64,000 nt of DNA. It comes from Owenia fusiformis (lineage: Eukaryota > Annelida > Polychaeta > Sabellida > Oweniidae). Of this stretch, positions 1 to 10,671 are shown one piece after another. Made by a program: the position numbers and the translations under genes. Location: the NCBI GenBank assembly GCA_903813345.2, contig CAIIXF020000008.1:19204822-19268821 (forward strand), in the 5' to 3' direction. The stretch's first letter is position 1. Every line of letters starts with the position of its first letter. The notes beneath the pieces were generated by a model that was not told where the DNA came from, did no database searches, and worked only from the letters and a program-made list of their open reading frames with translations.

Positions 1-50
1 AATTTTTACATTCACTGAAACTTTACATCAAACTTACATCAACATTGCAG

Positions 51-158
51 CTGAGCTCATTGAAGAACGAGAGGAGCAGATGACTGTGCTAATATCAAAC
101 TTAACATTAACATTGCAGCTGAGCTCATTGAAGAACGAGAGGAGCAGATGACTCTGCT
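51..158 (+). repeat. Tandem duplication of a TAF1A 3' splice site plus exon start
   Basis: The 40 bases after the acceptor AG at 49-50 (51-90) are repeated after the acceptor AG at 117-118 (119-158) with one mismatch; the period is 68 bp and includes the upstream ...aacattgcag. Because 68 is not a multiple of three, splicing to the first acceptor reads into the second copy out of frame and meets TGA. Splicing to the second copy keeps the TAF1A frame. Confidence 0.85.
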
Positions 159-3100
159 AGCCACAAAGGCTGTCCGATATTTCCAACAAATCACAAATAC
201 ACATGGAGTTTGGGATATATTTGTCACCAAACATGCTGAGGTATAAACACCCAAAATAACAAAAAGTTTCAAACTTTGAACTCTACACAAATATGTACAC
301 TGTATGTGTCATCTTTATTTGTTTGTTATATTGTGAGTTACATGTATATTATGCTTTACACGTACCAAAAATATTAAAATGAAAGCGATTTTTATGTAAA
401 TGTTGTTTATATTGACAAGTTATTTTATGATCAGTAGAGGAGTATGAGCTGGTAGCAATTGATGACTGACTTGCAGTCAGCAAGTGGATATCCCCCTTAT
501 CATGCAATAACATATTTATTCAGAACTACCTTGAATTAAAATTTAAAAATTATTGAAGTAAAACCTTTTTAATGACTTTATAATTAAGCAATATTTGAAT
601 ACATTGTGAGTTTTAAAATTCTGAAGAATAGAGCAAAATGATTGGTCAAGTTTATGACATCAATTGTTCTTGTTTATTTTTTCACATGCGTGGATGGGCA
701 AAAAGATGAACGTAATTGCCTTCATAGGCACTTTATAAAGAATATTTACAATAATAAAAGTGTAAGAATGATTTATATGTGATTATAATTTGCAGGTTTT
801 TTAAGAACCAACCAATTTCATAACATGTAATTACAGTTGCTTGAATATCATGAGACTGAAGGTGCAACTAAACTATTGGAGGATTATCGTGAAAGAAACA
901 TGGATAACCCAAATGCTCATAGATATCTCTATAACAACTTGAAAACTCGTGGTGCCTCACTTGAAGACAGAATTTCATGCCTAGAGGTAAGATTAATAAC
1001 TATATTACATTGTAAAACATACATGTTTGTCATCTGTAGAGTGTCTGACAATGGCTTCCATGTTATCTCAAAATTAGATTTTTATATGAAGTTGACAATA
1101 ATATCAAAAATATGATTTAATCAAAATATCAAGAAATTATTTCTCATTTGATTAGTGTACTAGCCGGTATTAGACTCACTCTGGAATTATTTGTAAACCT
1201 AGAAAAATGTTAAATATATATTTTAATTAAAAAACACCATTTTGACTTACTTAGATGATTTCAACATATATAAACCTTTGAACATCCTTCTTGCCATTGC
1301 CGAGCTGAGCCTCAGTGGTCTGGGGTGCAGGCTTCAAACCTGTAGCTGATTAGCGTCAGAGTGGTTCAATTCCACCTGCCCGGCGATTTTGAATTATAGT
1401 GTGAATTCCACCTGCCTGGTGTAATTTTAGTGTCAATCACCTATATTGGTTAATTCCAAAAGTGCATCTATTTTTGATTAATTTATTTTAAACATGTTTT
1501 TCAGAAACTGGTTCATCTTGTGCCATCTGATGACCATGTTCTGGAGTATCACAATCTGCTGGAGCAACAAGGTGAGAAAAAAAAGTAATTCCCATGACTC
1601 GGATCATGTTTATTTCTCTCACTATCTCTTGATAGGTACAGTTTATTTAATATTAGGGAGTTTAAGCTTGCAATGTTTTTCACACCTATATATTAAGAGA
1701 TGCGTTTATGCGGGAGATTGGTCATACGTATAGGTTGGCGTCTCGATTTTACATGCCAGGTTAAACTCCCTATTATAAATTGGAAAATATAGTGCATTTC
1801 TACATGATTCCCTAAGTACTGTAAGTGAGGATATCAGTGTCTTTATAAAATGTTTTACATGAGCCTCCTAATATTCAATAACATTTTTCTAAATACAGTA
1901 TGTAGCATTTTTTCTAAATACAATATGTAACTTTGAAATCTTTTAAAATGTTTTGTATTCAAAGCTAGTCCTGATTTGTGGTTTTAACCCTTAGCAATCT
2001 GAAGTACATCTTTGAATCTGAATCCCTGTCTTCCATTTCTCAGTAACATGTGTTTCGGATGGGTAAAGACTGCTAAGAGTTAATAAAGATTGGAGTCATG
2101 ATGGAGTCATGACCAAATGACAATGTAAAGAATCCCTGTCTTCCACTTCTCAGTAACATGTGTTTCGGATGGGTAAAGACTGCTAAGAGTTAATAAAGAT
2201 TGGAGTCATGATGGAGTCATGACCAAATGACAATGTAAAGAATCCCTGTCTTCCACTTCTCAGTAACATGTGTTTCAGATGGGTATAGACTACTAAGAGT
2301 TAATAAAGATTGGAGTCATGATGGAGTCATGACCAAAGGATTATGTAAAGAAACCCTGTCTTCCATTTCTCAGTAACATGTGTTTCGGATGGGTACAGCC
2401 TGCTAAGAGTTAATAAAGATTGGAGTCATGACCAAAGGATAATGTAAAGAATCCCTGTCTTCCATTTGTCAGTAACATGTGTTTCAGATGGACATAGACT
2501 GCTAGGAGTTAATAAAGATTGGAGTCATGACCGAATGATAATGTAAAGAATCCCTGTCTTCCATTTCTCAGTAACATGTGTTTCGGATGGACATAGACTG
2601 CTAGGAGTTAATAAAGATTGGAGTCATGACCAAATGATAATGTAAAGAATCCCTGTCTTCCATTTCTCAGTAACATGTGTTTCGGATGGGTATAGACTAC
2701 TAAGAGTTAATAAAGATTGGAGTCATGACCAAAGGATTATGTAAAGAAACCCTGTCTTCCATTTCTCAGTAACATGTGTTTCGGATGGGTACAGCCTGCT
2801 AAGAGTTAATAAAGATTGGAGTCATGACCAAAGGATAATGTAAAGAATCCCTGTCTTCCATTTGTCAGTAACATGTGTTTCAGATGGACATAGACTGCTA
2901 GGAGTTAATAAAGATTGGAGTCATGACCGAATGATAATGTAAAGAATCCCTGTCTTCCATTTCTCAGTAACATGTGTTTCGGATGGACATAGACTGCTAG
3001 GAGTTAATAAAGATTGGAGTCATGACCAAATGATAATGTAAAGAATCCCTGTCTTCCATTTCTCAGTAACATGTGTTTCGGATGGGTATAGACTACTAAG

Positions 3101-6100
3101 AGTTAATAAAGATTGGAGTCATGACCAAAGGATTATGTAAAGAAACCCTGTCTTCCATTTCTCAGTAACATGTGTTTCGGATGGGTACAGCCTGCTAAGA
3201 GTTAATAAAGATTGGAGTCATGACCAAAGGATAATGTAAAGAATCCCTGTCTTCCATTTGTCAGTAACATGTGTTTCAGATGGACATAGACTGCTAGGAG
3301 TTAATAAAGATTGGAGTCATGACCGAATGATAATGTAAAGAATCCCTGTCTTCCATTTCTCAGTAACATGTGTTTCGGATGGACATAGACTGCTAGGAGT
3401 TAATAAAGATTGGAGTCATGACCAAATGATAATGTAAAGAATCCCTGTCTTCCATTTCTCAGTAACATGTGTTTCGGATGGGTATAGACTACTAAGAGTT
3501 AATAAAGATTGGAGTCATGACCAAAGGATTATGTAAAGAAACCCTGTCTTCCATTTCTCAGTAACATGTGTTTCGGATGGGTACAGCCTGCTAAGAGTTA
3601 ATAAAGATTGGAGTCATGACCAAAGGATAATGTAAAGAATCCCTGTCTTCCATTTGTCAGTAACATGTGTTTCAGATGGACATAGACTGCTAGGAGTTAA
3701 TAAAGATTGGAGTCATGACCGAATGATAATGTAAAGAATCCCTGTCTTCCATTTCTCAGTAACATGTGTTTCGGATGGACATAGACTGCTAGGAGTTAAT
3801 AAAGATTGGAGTCATGACCAAATGATAATGTAAAGAATCCCTGTCTTCCATTTCTCAGTAACATGTGTTTCGGATGGGTATAGACTGCTAAGAGTTAATA
3901 AAGATTGGAGTCATGATGGAGTCATGACCAAATGACAATGTAAAGAATCCCTGTCTTCCATTTCTCAGTAACATGTGTTTCGGATGGGTATAGACTGCTA
4001 AGAGTTAATAAAGATTGGAGTCATGATGGAGTCATGACCAAATGATAATGTAAAGAATCCCTGTCTTCCATTTCTCAGTAACATGTGTTTCGGATGGGTA
4101 TAGACTGCTAAGAGTTAATAAAGATTGGAGTCATGATGGAGTCATGACCAAATGATAATGTAAAGAATCCCTGTCTTCCATTTCTCAGTAACATGTGTTT
4201 CGGATGGGTATAGACTGCTAAGAGTTAATAAAGATTGGAGTCATGATGGAGTCATGACCATATGACAATATAAAATTTGTAATTTTCAATTTCTTAGGAA
4301 GTCCTTTGGCAGAAAGGCTGTACTTGCTGTTTGACTTTGTTGACTATGACTGCTGGAGAAACCACTCAGAAGCATGGAGGACATTGGCGGACCAACTAAC
4401 TGGCGCTTTCGAAAGGTAATCCGGAGATAAAGAGATAAGAATATACTCCTTTTAGTTACCATAATATGAATGGATTAAAATGAAATGCTTTTATTGATGT
4501 ATTATCACTCATGAACAGTCAACCGTAGCTTTCTTCAATGAACGCTTTATTTTATATTGCTACCACGTTGACCGATGCTCCCTTTGGAGCGGTTTTGCCA
4601 AAGAAAGTCTTTATTTCATCGGGTGCTATTTTTTAGAATTTATGAGAAATCATTGAAAAACATTTTTTTATGATATTGGGCATATATTTTTGAATGGTAA
4701 TTCAGCCGAAATGGTAATGTTCATAATTCCTTAAAGATGGAGAAAATGTATTTAGTGTCCAATTGGCAAAGACTTAAAACTTATGATATTTATTGCTTTT
4801 CTTTAAGGAATTACGAAGCAGAAATGAGGGCTGTGAAAGAATGCTGGGAAATACGGGAATCCTGGTGGCCATTGTACCAGTTCAAAACTCCACAACGACG
4901 TATTGACTCAGCAACACCTTTAAGAGAGGATGACTCCACAATGGATTGGATTGGACTCCAAGTTAGCAAGACAGTGGTTGCAGTTCTCCTAACTGGAACT
5001 GGTAAATATCCTTGAATTTTCTCACTAAATAGACAGTTTGCTAAATCCATGGGCTTTCAATATAATACTATTTATTGAATGCCCATGCTAAATCTTAAAG
5101 GCTAAACAATGCAGTCACGTTTAGAAATAAAACAGATGGTGTATCATTGAATGAGGACAATAAGTAAATAATATTGTAATATTTTGCAAAATGTGTATGA
5201 TACTGGGTTGCTCTAAATTGTAGAGAGATATGAATTTATATCCCAGGGATAGCAGCATTTAATTTCTTCCTATACATACTAGTCTTACCATGTTTAAACT
5301 TACTTAGATAATAGTAAAAGGCAGTGGTAAAGTTTTTTTAGACAAATTCATTCCTAACAAGGGCCAAGCCACTAAATTCGGTCAGAGTATTCTTCATGAA
5401 CATGTTGTATAGAAAACCTATAATGCACACAATACTCAAGATTATTATATTGCTTAAGAAGGTCTTGATAGCCATTTTTTGGTATGGGGTGTGTAATACA
5501 GGATTAAAAAATTCTTTGTTTAACAATTATTGTCAAATTGTGTCTCCATTGACCCAATAGTAATCAATACTTACTCTCGTGGCCATTATCTTTGAGCTCC
5601 ATTATGAAAATGGAAGTTTTTAACTTATTATTCTTAAATTCTGCACTTTTAAAAGGAGGTAGTTATCCCAATGAAATGACTGGAGATCATAAACATTGTT
5701 TTTCTTTATAATTTGTAGCTTTGATAATCCTAAATGATCACCCAAATGCTTAAATTGGAGAAAATGCATGTGCTGATATTCATAGAGTAGATATTTTTGG
5801 GACATATACAGATTAATGAATATGAATTTGTTTGTGGGGGTTTGCTACTCCATGGAGTTGCCAATTTTTGGTTAATTATTGTTATGGTGTTAAAAATCAT
5901 TCACTTAGTAAATAGAGACTTAAGCATTGGGCTTCGGGTGTTTATCAAAAAAATAAACAGTGTGCTATAGTAGTTAATCATTCACAATATAAAGTCATGA
6001 AAATGAGACACAAGGTCGTTGAAAAAATCATGTGATGTTCAGTTCAGAGTTAAGATGGCGACGGCAATGGAAGAACAAGTGAAAGAGACATTGAAATGTA

Positions 6101-9100
6101 ACGTGTGCTATGAGACACTAACAGACCCAAGGGCACTGCCATGTTTGCACACATATTGTTGTAAATGCCTGGATCAGTTAGAGAAAACAAAACAAGGAGA
6201 TAAAGATTGTCTAAGCTGCCCTGAATGTCGAGAAGTTCACACAATACCTGCAGGGGGAGTGGCAAAATTTAAGGTCAATTTCACCACTAGTTCATTAGTG
6301 GATCTATTTCAATCTATGGATATTATTGGAGACAAACCCAAGTGTACAGTGTGTAAGGAGAGTGAACAAATAGAAACTGATGCTCTAACAAAATGTATAC
6401 AATGCAATGAAAAGTTTTGTAAGGACTGTGATCGATGGCATAGAAAACTTTTAAAAGGTCACACAATACTTGACCTTACAGGTGACAAGGCTCAAGATAA
6501 ACAGAGTGCACTGAAAATTGTAAGACAGCGTGTAGTGTTTTGTGAAACACATAAAACCAACCCACTTGAGATATACTGTAAAGTGGATCAATGTGCAGTT
6601 TGTGCAACCTGTTACGTGATTAACCATTCTAACCATGAGTGCATGGATGTCAATAAGGCTGCAGAAGACAATGTGAAACTCATAGATGACCTCCTCAAGA
6701 TAGGTAGCAAATTGGTAGAGAGCTTTGAACAAACCATACAAAACACTCATACCAAGAAAGATAAAATGGAGCAAGAAGCAGATAACGTGAAACATGAACT
6801 GAACAATGATATGAACATAGCTATCCAAGCTATTCGGGATAAATACACAAAGAATATCAACATAGTGGCTGAGAAAAGAGCCACATGTGCCAAACAGGCA
6901 ATTGCCCATCTAGGACACCTTGAAATGCAGAAGGCCACCACCGAAAGCACAATGAGCCAGCTACAAACATTAAAACAACATGGACATGCTACCCAATTGG
7001 CTAACATGGCTCAAGACATCACTTCAAAATCAAAGGAATGGTGCCATACAGAGGCATCTGAGTTTGACACTAACATTACATTCAAAATTCAAAGAGGTGA
7101 CGTATCCAATGACAGAATTGTGTTTACTAAGGTGAACATACAGAACTTGAGAGACACAACATCCATTAAAAGACCAACAACAATAAAACAAGTTGCTCAG
7201 TCAAGAGTTTTAAAGAAGAATAAGCTAAATGGCATTCATCAAGTATGGGATTTGGCTGTTACTAACAGTAATAAAGTGGTAGCTAATAGTTACAATGCCC
7301 CATCATATCTCTATGACACGAATTTTACTTTGAAGACAACATTTGGTAATAATTGTATCAATGTTGCTACTAATGATGAAGAGATATATCTCATGAGTCA
7401 AACTGGTACAGTCAGCATATACCACCAGGATGGTACTCACATTACAGATTTAAAGCTACCCACATTAAAACAATGTAGTGGCATAGCAGTGAACTCTAGA
7501 GGGGAACTTGTTATATGTGACCAGAGAACAAAGGCTGTATATCATGTTGATAGTGCAACTGGCAGAATCATGACTCAGTCTAAAGCAAGGTTTTTCAATA
7601 ACCCTCTCTGGGTAGCTGTCAATAGCAAAGATGTGGTGATAGTATCAGATAACAATGCACACTGTGTGGTGGGAATGACCAGAGATGGCACTGAGCTGTT
7701 CAGGTATGGGACCCGTGGTACTGGACAGAACCAACTATTCTTCCCTAATGGTGTTTGTACAGATACAGCAGACAGTATCATAGTGGCTGACTTCTCCAAT
7801 CATAGGGTTCATTTGTTAGGACCAGATGGCAAGTTTATCAAATACCTCCTGACATCATCAGATGGACTACAGAACCCTCAAGCTGTAGTAGTTGACAATT
7901 ACGGACAACTGCTAGTAGGAGATTACAATGGCAATATCTGGGTTGTGAAATACACAGAGTAAACAATGTACAATGCACAGGTTCAAAATACACAGCAGCA
8001 TTATTGACATGTATAGTGATTTATCAGAATTTGACATAATAATATGTCCTTGACTTCTTAAATACCCAATGTGATTGGTATGTCAGTCACAGAATTGTTT
8101 GCTAATATCATCAAAAGAAACATTAAACATAGTATAGTATATTAAGATGAAATGAAATGTAAAATGAAAAATACTGGTGTTCAAAATACTGGTATTCAAA
8201 AAGTTCACATTGAACATTGGAATGGACTATATTAGTAAAGTAGTATAGTGTTAACTCATTCGCTACGAATGACGTGATATGACGTCATAAAGCACATACG
8301 TTGACTACGAATGACGTGATATCACGTCCAAGCACAAACCCAATGTATTTTTTTGGAATCTTGTAACCATGACAACCTATAAAATGGGACTTAAAAACTT
8401 ATTGATTCTGATAGAGTATATCATATGCTTTAAAATGATATATAACACTACATATTTATGCCCATGTATATATTTTATATATTATCTCATAGGTACCATA
8501 TATAGGAATTTTCAAAAATTCTTCAGTATTTTAGTGCTTTTTGCCCCAGTATTGAATGAGTTAATGTAAAAATAAAATTTTGAAACTATTGCATTTTTAT
8601 ATTAAAAGCCATCTCAATGTAGAGGCTGTAACTCATTTTGAGTGTAATTTTATCTGAATGTAAACATTAAATAAACAGATTTGAGATAAGATGTCTATTA
8701 ATGTTATCTACTTGTGTGTGACATATTTATCCACCTATGTATCAAGCACAACGCAAAGCTGTAATGAAATTCAAATTTCATTATTTTTTCTAAAAAATGT
8801 ATGACAGGCTTGATCATCCTCCTAAGCAGGTATCCAGAATCCGTACCTCCTTCTTCCCCCTGCTATAACCAATTTGGAAGCGCCCGATTAAACTGAACCA
8901 CGTGATCTAATTATGCGCAATGACTTATACATGATTTCTGTCGCAGTGTTGCGACAGCCAATCAGATTGCGAGTTCTTAATCGGGGAAATGCTAACTGCT
9001 TATCGCAGGGGGTAAAAAGAAAGAATATATTCTGGATTTTGAAGCCCTGTGATCAGAGGATGGGCTCGATTGACATATTCAGAACTATACACTGTTATTG

Positions 9101-10671
9101 ACAAGAACGAGCAGCGATTGACATGAACATGCAGATGAAAATATCAGATCTTACTGATACAGTCACATTAATAGTCCAGATGTAAGCTACAAAATGTACA
9201 TGGAACAACTAAGTCGTTATGCCGACTTAAAGATGGCAGCAGTGTTTTATATTCTAATTATATTTTGTAAACAGATTTGATTAGTTGTAGATTATAGTTG
9301 AGAGATATCTGAAGCCTTTCAAAACTTCATTGTTGAGAAATACCAATATTCAAATGATATTCAAAAGCACATAACTATTTTTGTCTTCTTTTCACAACCT
9401 TTATTTAACTAAACAGGACGTTTCGGATCCTGTCTGGATCCTTTTTCAACTGTATAAAAACTGAACTGAAGCGCTACAAAACAATTAAATAAAAACAATA
9501 TTTCATCATATTAAAGCAGATATGAAATGGTATTTTTAACCTAAAGAAATCAATATAATTTTTTGATAGATGTATTTGGACATGTTTTCTCATCAGTAGT
9601 GTGAAAACTATTTCACTCTAACGATCGTTATAGCTGCTTAATAAGCAATATTCGAATTGGTTGTGACGTTATTGGCCCCCACGTTATCTCTCACTGGTCC
9701 CCACGTGGCCCGTTTTGGTCCATTAGATCATGACGTCATAATGCCAAAATGTTTTGTTATTTGTTTACACAACAATCCTATGGTTGCCGTGACGTTGTGA
9801 TTACTATGGAACCAATAAACCAAAACTATATTTTGTATATGACGTTACTAATCACGTGGGGGCCAATTTGATTTATCGGTTAGTTTTATTTCGTTAACTA
9901 TGACCGTTAGCAGTTATCTAACATTTATTTTATAATGGCTATCGCAAGAACTCTACGGTGGGCTTACAATGGAGAAAACCGCATTTTTGTAGCTGCAAGT
10001 TGAGAAAAGCTATTTCAGTTGTCCTTTAATTCACCAAAAATTCATTCCAAATTTTTGCCAATTTATAGTTCCCTTGATCCTGTTCATATTATTATTGTTC
10101 CTCTTTATAAAAATAGATTCTTTAATCCCTCTTTCAAGTCTCTTATTGTCATTGTCCAAAACTGTAGTATTGTTCCAGTCCATTACACAATTATTCTGAA
10201 GGACATGGTCCGTAATGGCTGATTTATTCATCATCCCTCTCATATTTTAATAAAGGTTGTGAATTGATGTGAGTGATGTCGATCAGCTCACATCAATTAT
10301 TTAGTCTCAAAGGTCTAGACAGATCTTTATCTAAATGAACGCTCTAAAAGAAAGACTGAAGTCTAAACAACTCAATATCATGTATAATGCTTATAAGATT
10401 TGTGAATCTTATCCAAAATGGCTGCCTTATATGGAATTTTTCTCAAAAATCTGATTTTTTTAACCATAAATATATCTTTTTAACACATAATCCATGTTAT
10501 TTTGTATGGTTTTAAACTTTTTAAATGTACTAATTGACAAATCTAATTTTTACAGGATGTGGCCTCTATCAATATGTGAAGATGCTGTCCCTCGATTCAA
10601 GCCAGGTTGACGAGCTTTCCCAGGCTGCAACACTATATAAACAATACAACAGTGTCATGGATGTAACTTGA
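119..10671 (+). CDS. TAF1A: TAF1A, RNA polymerase I-specific TBP-associated factor subunit A (5' truncated)
   Basis: Six coding exons, 119-240, 837-986, 1505-1571, 4298-4415, 4808-5001 and 10556-10671, join in phase into about 254 C-terminal residues. They match the animal TAF1A family: GVWDIFVTKHAE, NPNAHRYLYNNLK, LVHLVPSDDHVLEYHNLL, the RESWWPLYQF tryptophan motif and KTVVAVLLTGTGCGLYQYVK. TAF1A is a subunit of SL1/TIF-IB, the TBP complex that recruits RNA polymerase I to rDNA promoters in the nucleolus. Human TAF1A is about 450 residues, so the N-terminal part lies left of the window. The introns hold a tRNA-Sec gene, a minisatellite and an intronless TRIM gene. The first exon has a duplicated acceptor. 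The stop is TGA at 10669-10671. Exon joins are inferred from phase, GT-AG borders and remembered homologues. Confidence 0.93.
1233..1273 (+). promoter_or_regulatory. Candidate external Pol III promoter (PSE + TATA) of tRNA-Sec
   Basis: A TATA sequence (atatataaa, about 1265-1273) lies about 30 bp upstream of the tRNA start. A CACC-led, PSE-like stretch starts at 1235, about 64 bp upstream. In vertebrates tRNA-Sec is unusual among tRNAs in using an upstream PSE and TATA box, as U6 does, and the spacing here fits. The PSE call is weak because invertebrate PSE consensus sequences vary. Confidence 0.55.
1299..1385 (+). tRNA. Selenocysteine tRNA, tRNA-Sec(UCA)
   Basis: An 87-nt gene almost identical in its core to vertebrate tRNA-Sec. 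It has the long D stem CCTCAG/CTGGGG, anticodon loop CTTCAAA with TCA anticodon, a long variable arm, and T loop TTCAATT. The variable-arm stem is CTGA/TCAG where human has CTGT/ACAG, a compensated change that supports a functional fold. The acceptor stem pairs G1299-C1384, C1300-G1383, C1301-G1382, G1302-C1381, G1304-C1379 and C1305-G1378, with one A1303/C1380 mismatch; the next T/T mismatch also occurs in the human gene. A TTTT terminator follows at 1387. This tRNA decodes UGA as selenocysteine, so the organism should make selenoproteins. It lies in a TAF1A intron on the same strand. Confidence 0.93.
1387..1390 (+). terminator. Pol III T-run terminator of tRNA-Sec
   Basis: TTTT starts two bases after the discriminator base, as expected for RNA polymerase III termination. 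Confidence 0.7.
1401..1428 (+). repeat. Partial tandem copy of the tRNA-Sec 3' end
   Basis: gtgaattccacctgcctggt followed by gtaatttt repeats the T-arm, 3' acceptor strand and T-run of the tRNA-Sec gene (1361-1390) with an offset of about 36 bp and a few changes. It lacks the 5' half, so it is a duplicated tail and not a gene. Confidence 0.75.
2021..4275. repeat. Minisatellite, 22 copies of 99/110 bp with a 396-bp higher-order unit
   Basis: Units start with aatccctgtcttcca (or aaaccctgtcttcca) at 2021, 2131, 2241, 2351, then every 99 bp from 2450 to 3836, then at 3946, 4056 and 4166. The 110-bp units carry an extra 11 bp (gatggagtcat, doubling ggagtcat). Between 2351 and about 3900 the 99-bp units form a four-unit cycle that can be told apart at diagnostic sites (gggtacagcctg, cagatggacatag, cggatggacatag, gggtatagactac), giving a near-exact 396-bp higher-order repeat. 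It fills most of the TAF1A intron between exons 1505-1571 and 4298-4415. Confidence 0.97.
6055..7962 (+). CDS. TRIM-NHL protein (RING, two B-boxes, coiled coil, NHL), intronless
   Basis: A 635-residue single-exon ORF. The ATG at 6055 in the context aagATGGCG is preferred; the frame is open upstream to 6019 but without an ATG. RING finger at residues 15-58 (C15, C18, C30, H32, C35, C38, C55, C58); B-box 1 at about 97-136; B-box 2 at about 163-194 (C163/H166 through H191/H194); a charged coiled-coil region at about 205-330; and a C-terminal beta-propeller of NHL-like repeats from about 410 (for example NPLWVAVNSKDVVIVSDNN and FPNGVCTDTADSIIVADFSN). No filamin repeat is evident. The family acts as RING E3 ubiquitin ligases using NHL propellers to bind RNA or protein (TRIM2/3/32/71/56-like). 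The gene lies inside a TAF1A intron on the same strand, and its lack of introns suggests origin by retroposition or membership of an expanded intronless family. Its substrate is unknown. Confidence 0.92.
   Translation: MATAMEEQVKETLKCNVCYETLTDPRALPCLHTYCCKCLDQLEKTKQGDKDCLSCPECREVHTIPAGGVAKFKVNFTTSSLVDLFQSMDIIGDKPKCTVCKESEQIETDALTKCIQCNEKFCKDCDRWHRKLLKGHTILDLTGDKAQDKQSALKIVRQRVVFCETHKTNPLEIYCKVDQCAVCATCYVINHSNHECMDVNKAAEDNVKLIDDLLKIGSKLVESFEQTIQNTHTKKDKMEQEADNVKHELNNDMNIAIQAIRDKYTKNINIVAEKRATCAKQAIAHLGHLEMQKATTESTMSQLQTLKQHGHATQLANMAQDITSKSKEWCHTEASEFDTNITFKIQRGDVSNDRIVFTKVNIQNLRDTTSIKRPTTIKQVAQSRVLKKNKLNGIHQVWDLAVTNSNKVVANSYNAPSYLYDTNFTLKTTFGNNCINVATNDEEIYLMSQTGTVSIYHQDGTHITDLKLPTLKQCSGIAVNSRGELVICDQRTKAVYHVDSATGRIMTQSKARFFNNPLWVAVNSKDVVIVSDNNAHCVVGMTRDGTELFRYGTRGTGQNQLFFPNGVCTDTADSIIVADFSNHRVHLLGPDGKFIKYLLTSSDGLQNPQAVVVDNYGQLLVGDYNGNIWVVKYTE
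8251..8563. mobile_element. MITE-like element with TTAACTCATT termini
   Basis: The termini TTAACTCATT (8251) and AATGAGTTAA (8554-8563) are inverted copies and bound about 310 bp. Inside the left end ctacgaatgacgtgatat occurs twice, and a full CRE palindrome TGACGTCA lies at 8280-8287. No coding capacity is seen. The superfamily is uncertain; a TTAA target is possible. Confidence 0.6.
9410..10243 (-). pseudogene. Penelope-like element relic (GIY-YIG C-terminus and hammerhead-like 3' motif)
   Basis: On the minus strand 10243-10031 encodes a fragment containing SAITDHVLQNNCVMDWNNT and ERGIKESIFIKRN, the conserved tail of GIY-YIG endonuclease domains in Penelope-like retroelements. Further downstream on the same strand (9460-9420) is GGATCC-loop-GGATCC-GAAACGTC, resembling stem II and the GAAA core of the hammerhead ribozymes known in Penelope-like elements, though the CTGATGA box is degenerate. 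A MITE sits between the two pieces. Family assignment is from memory of the motif. Confidence 0.5.
9655..9875. mobile_element. MITE-like element with ATTGGCCCCCACGT inverted termini
   Basis: attggcccccacgt at 9671-9684 and cacgtgggggccaat at 9853-9867 are inverted copies about 200 bp apart; another CACGTGG lies just inside the left arm. The exact ends are not resolved. Confidence 0.5.

Noticed and set aside
1401-1428. Second tRNA gene
   Set aside because: Only the T-arm and 3' acceptor strand of tRNA-Sec are present; no 5' half.
2021-4275. CRISPR-like regular repeat array
   Set aside because: Units are contiguous 99/110-bp repeats with no unique spacers, inside a eukaryotic intron; it is a minisatellite.
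6019-6054. N-terminal extension of the TRIM-NHL protein
   Set aside because: The frame is open upstream but has no ATG there; the ATG at 6055 has good context and directly precedes the RING finger.
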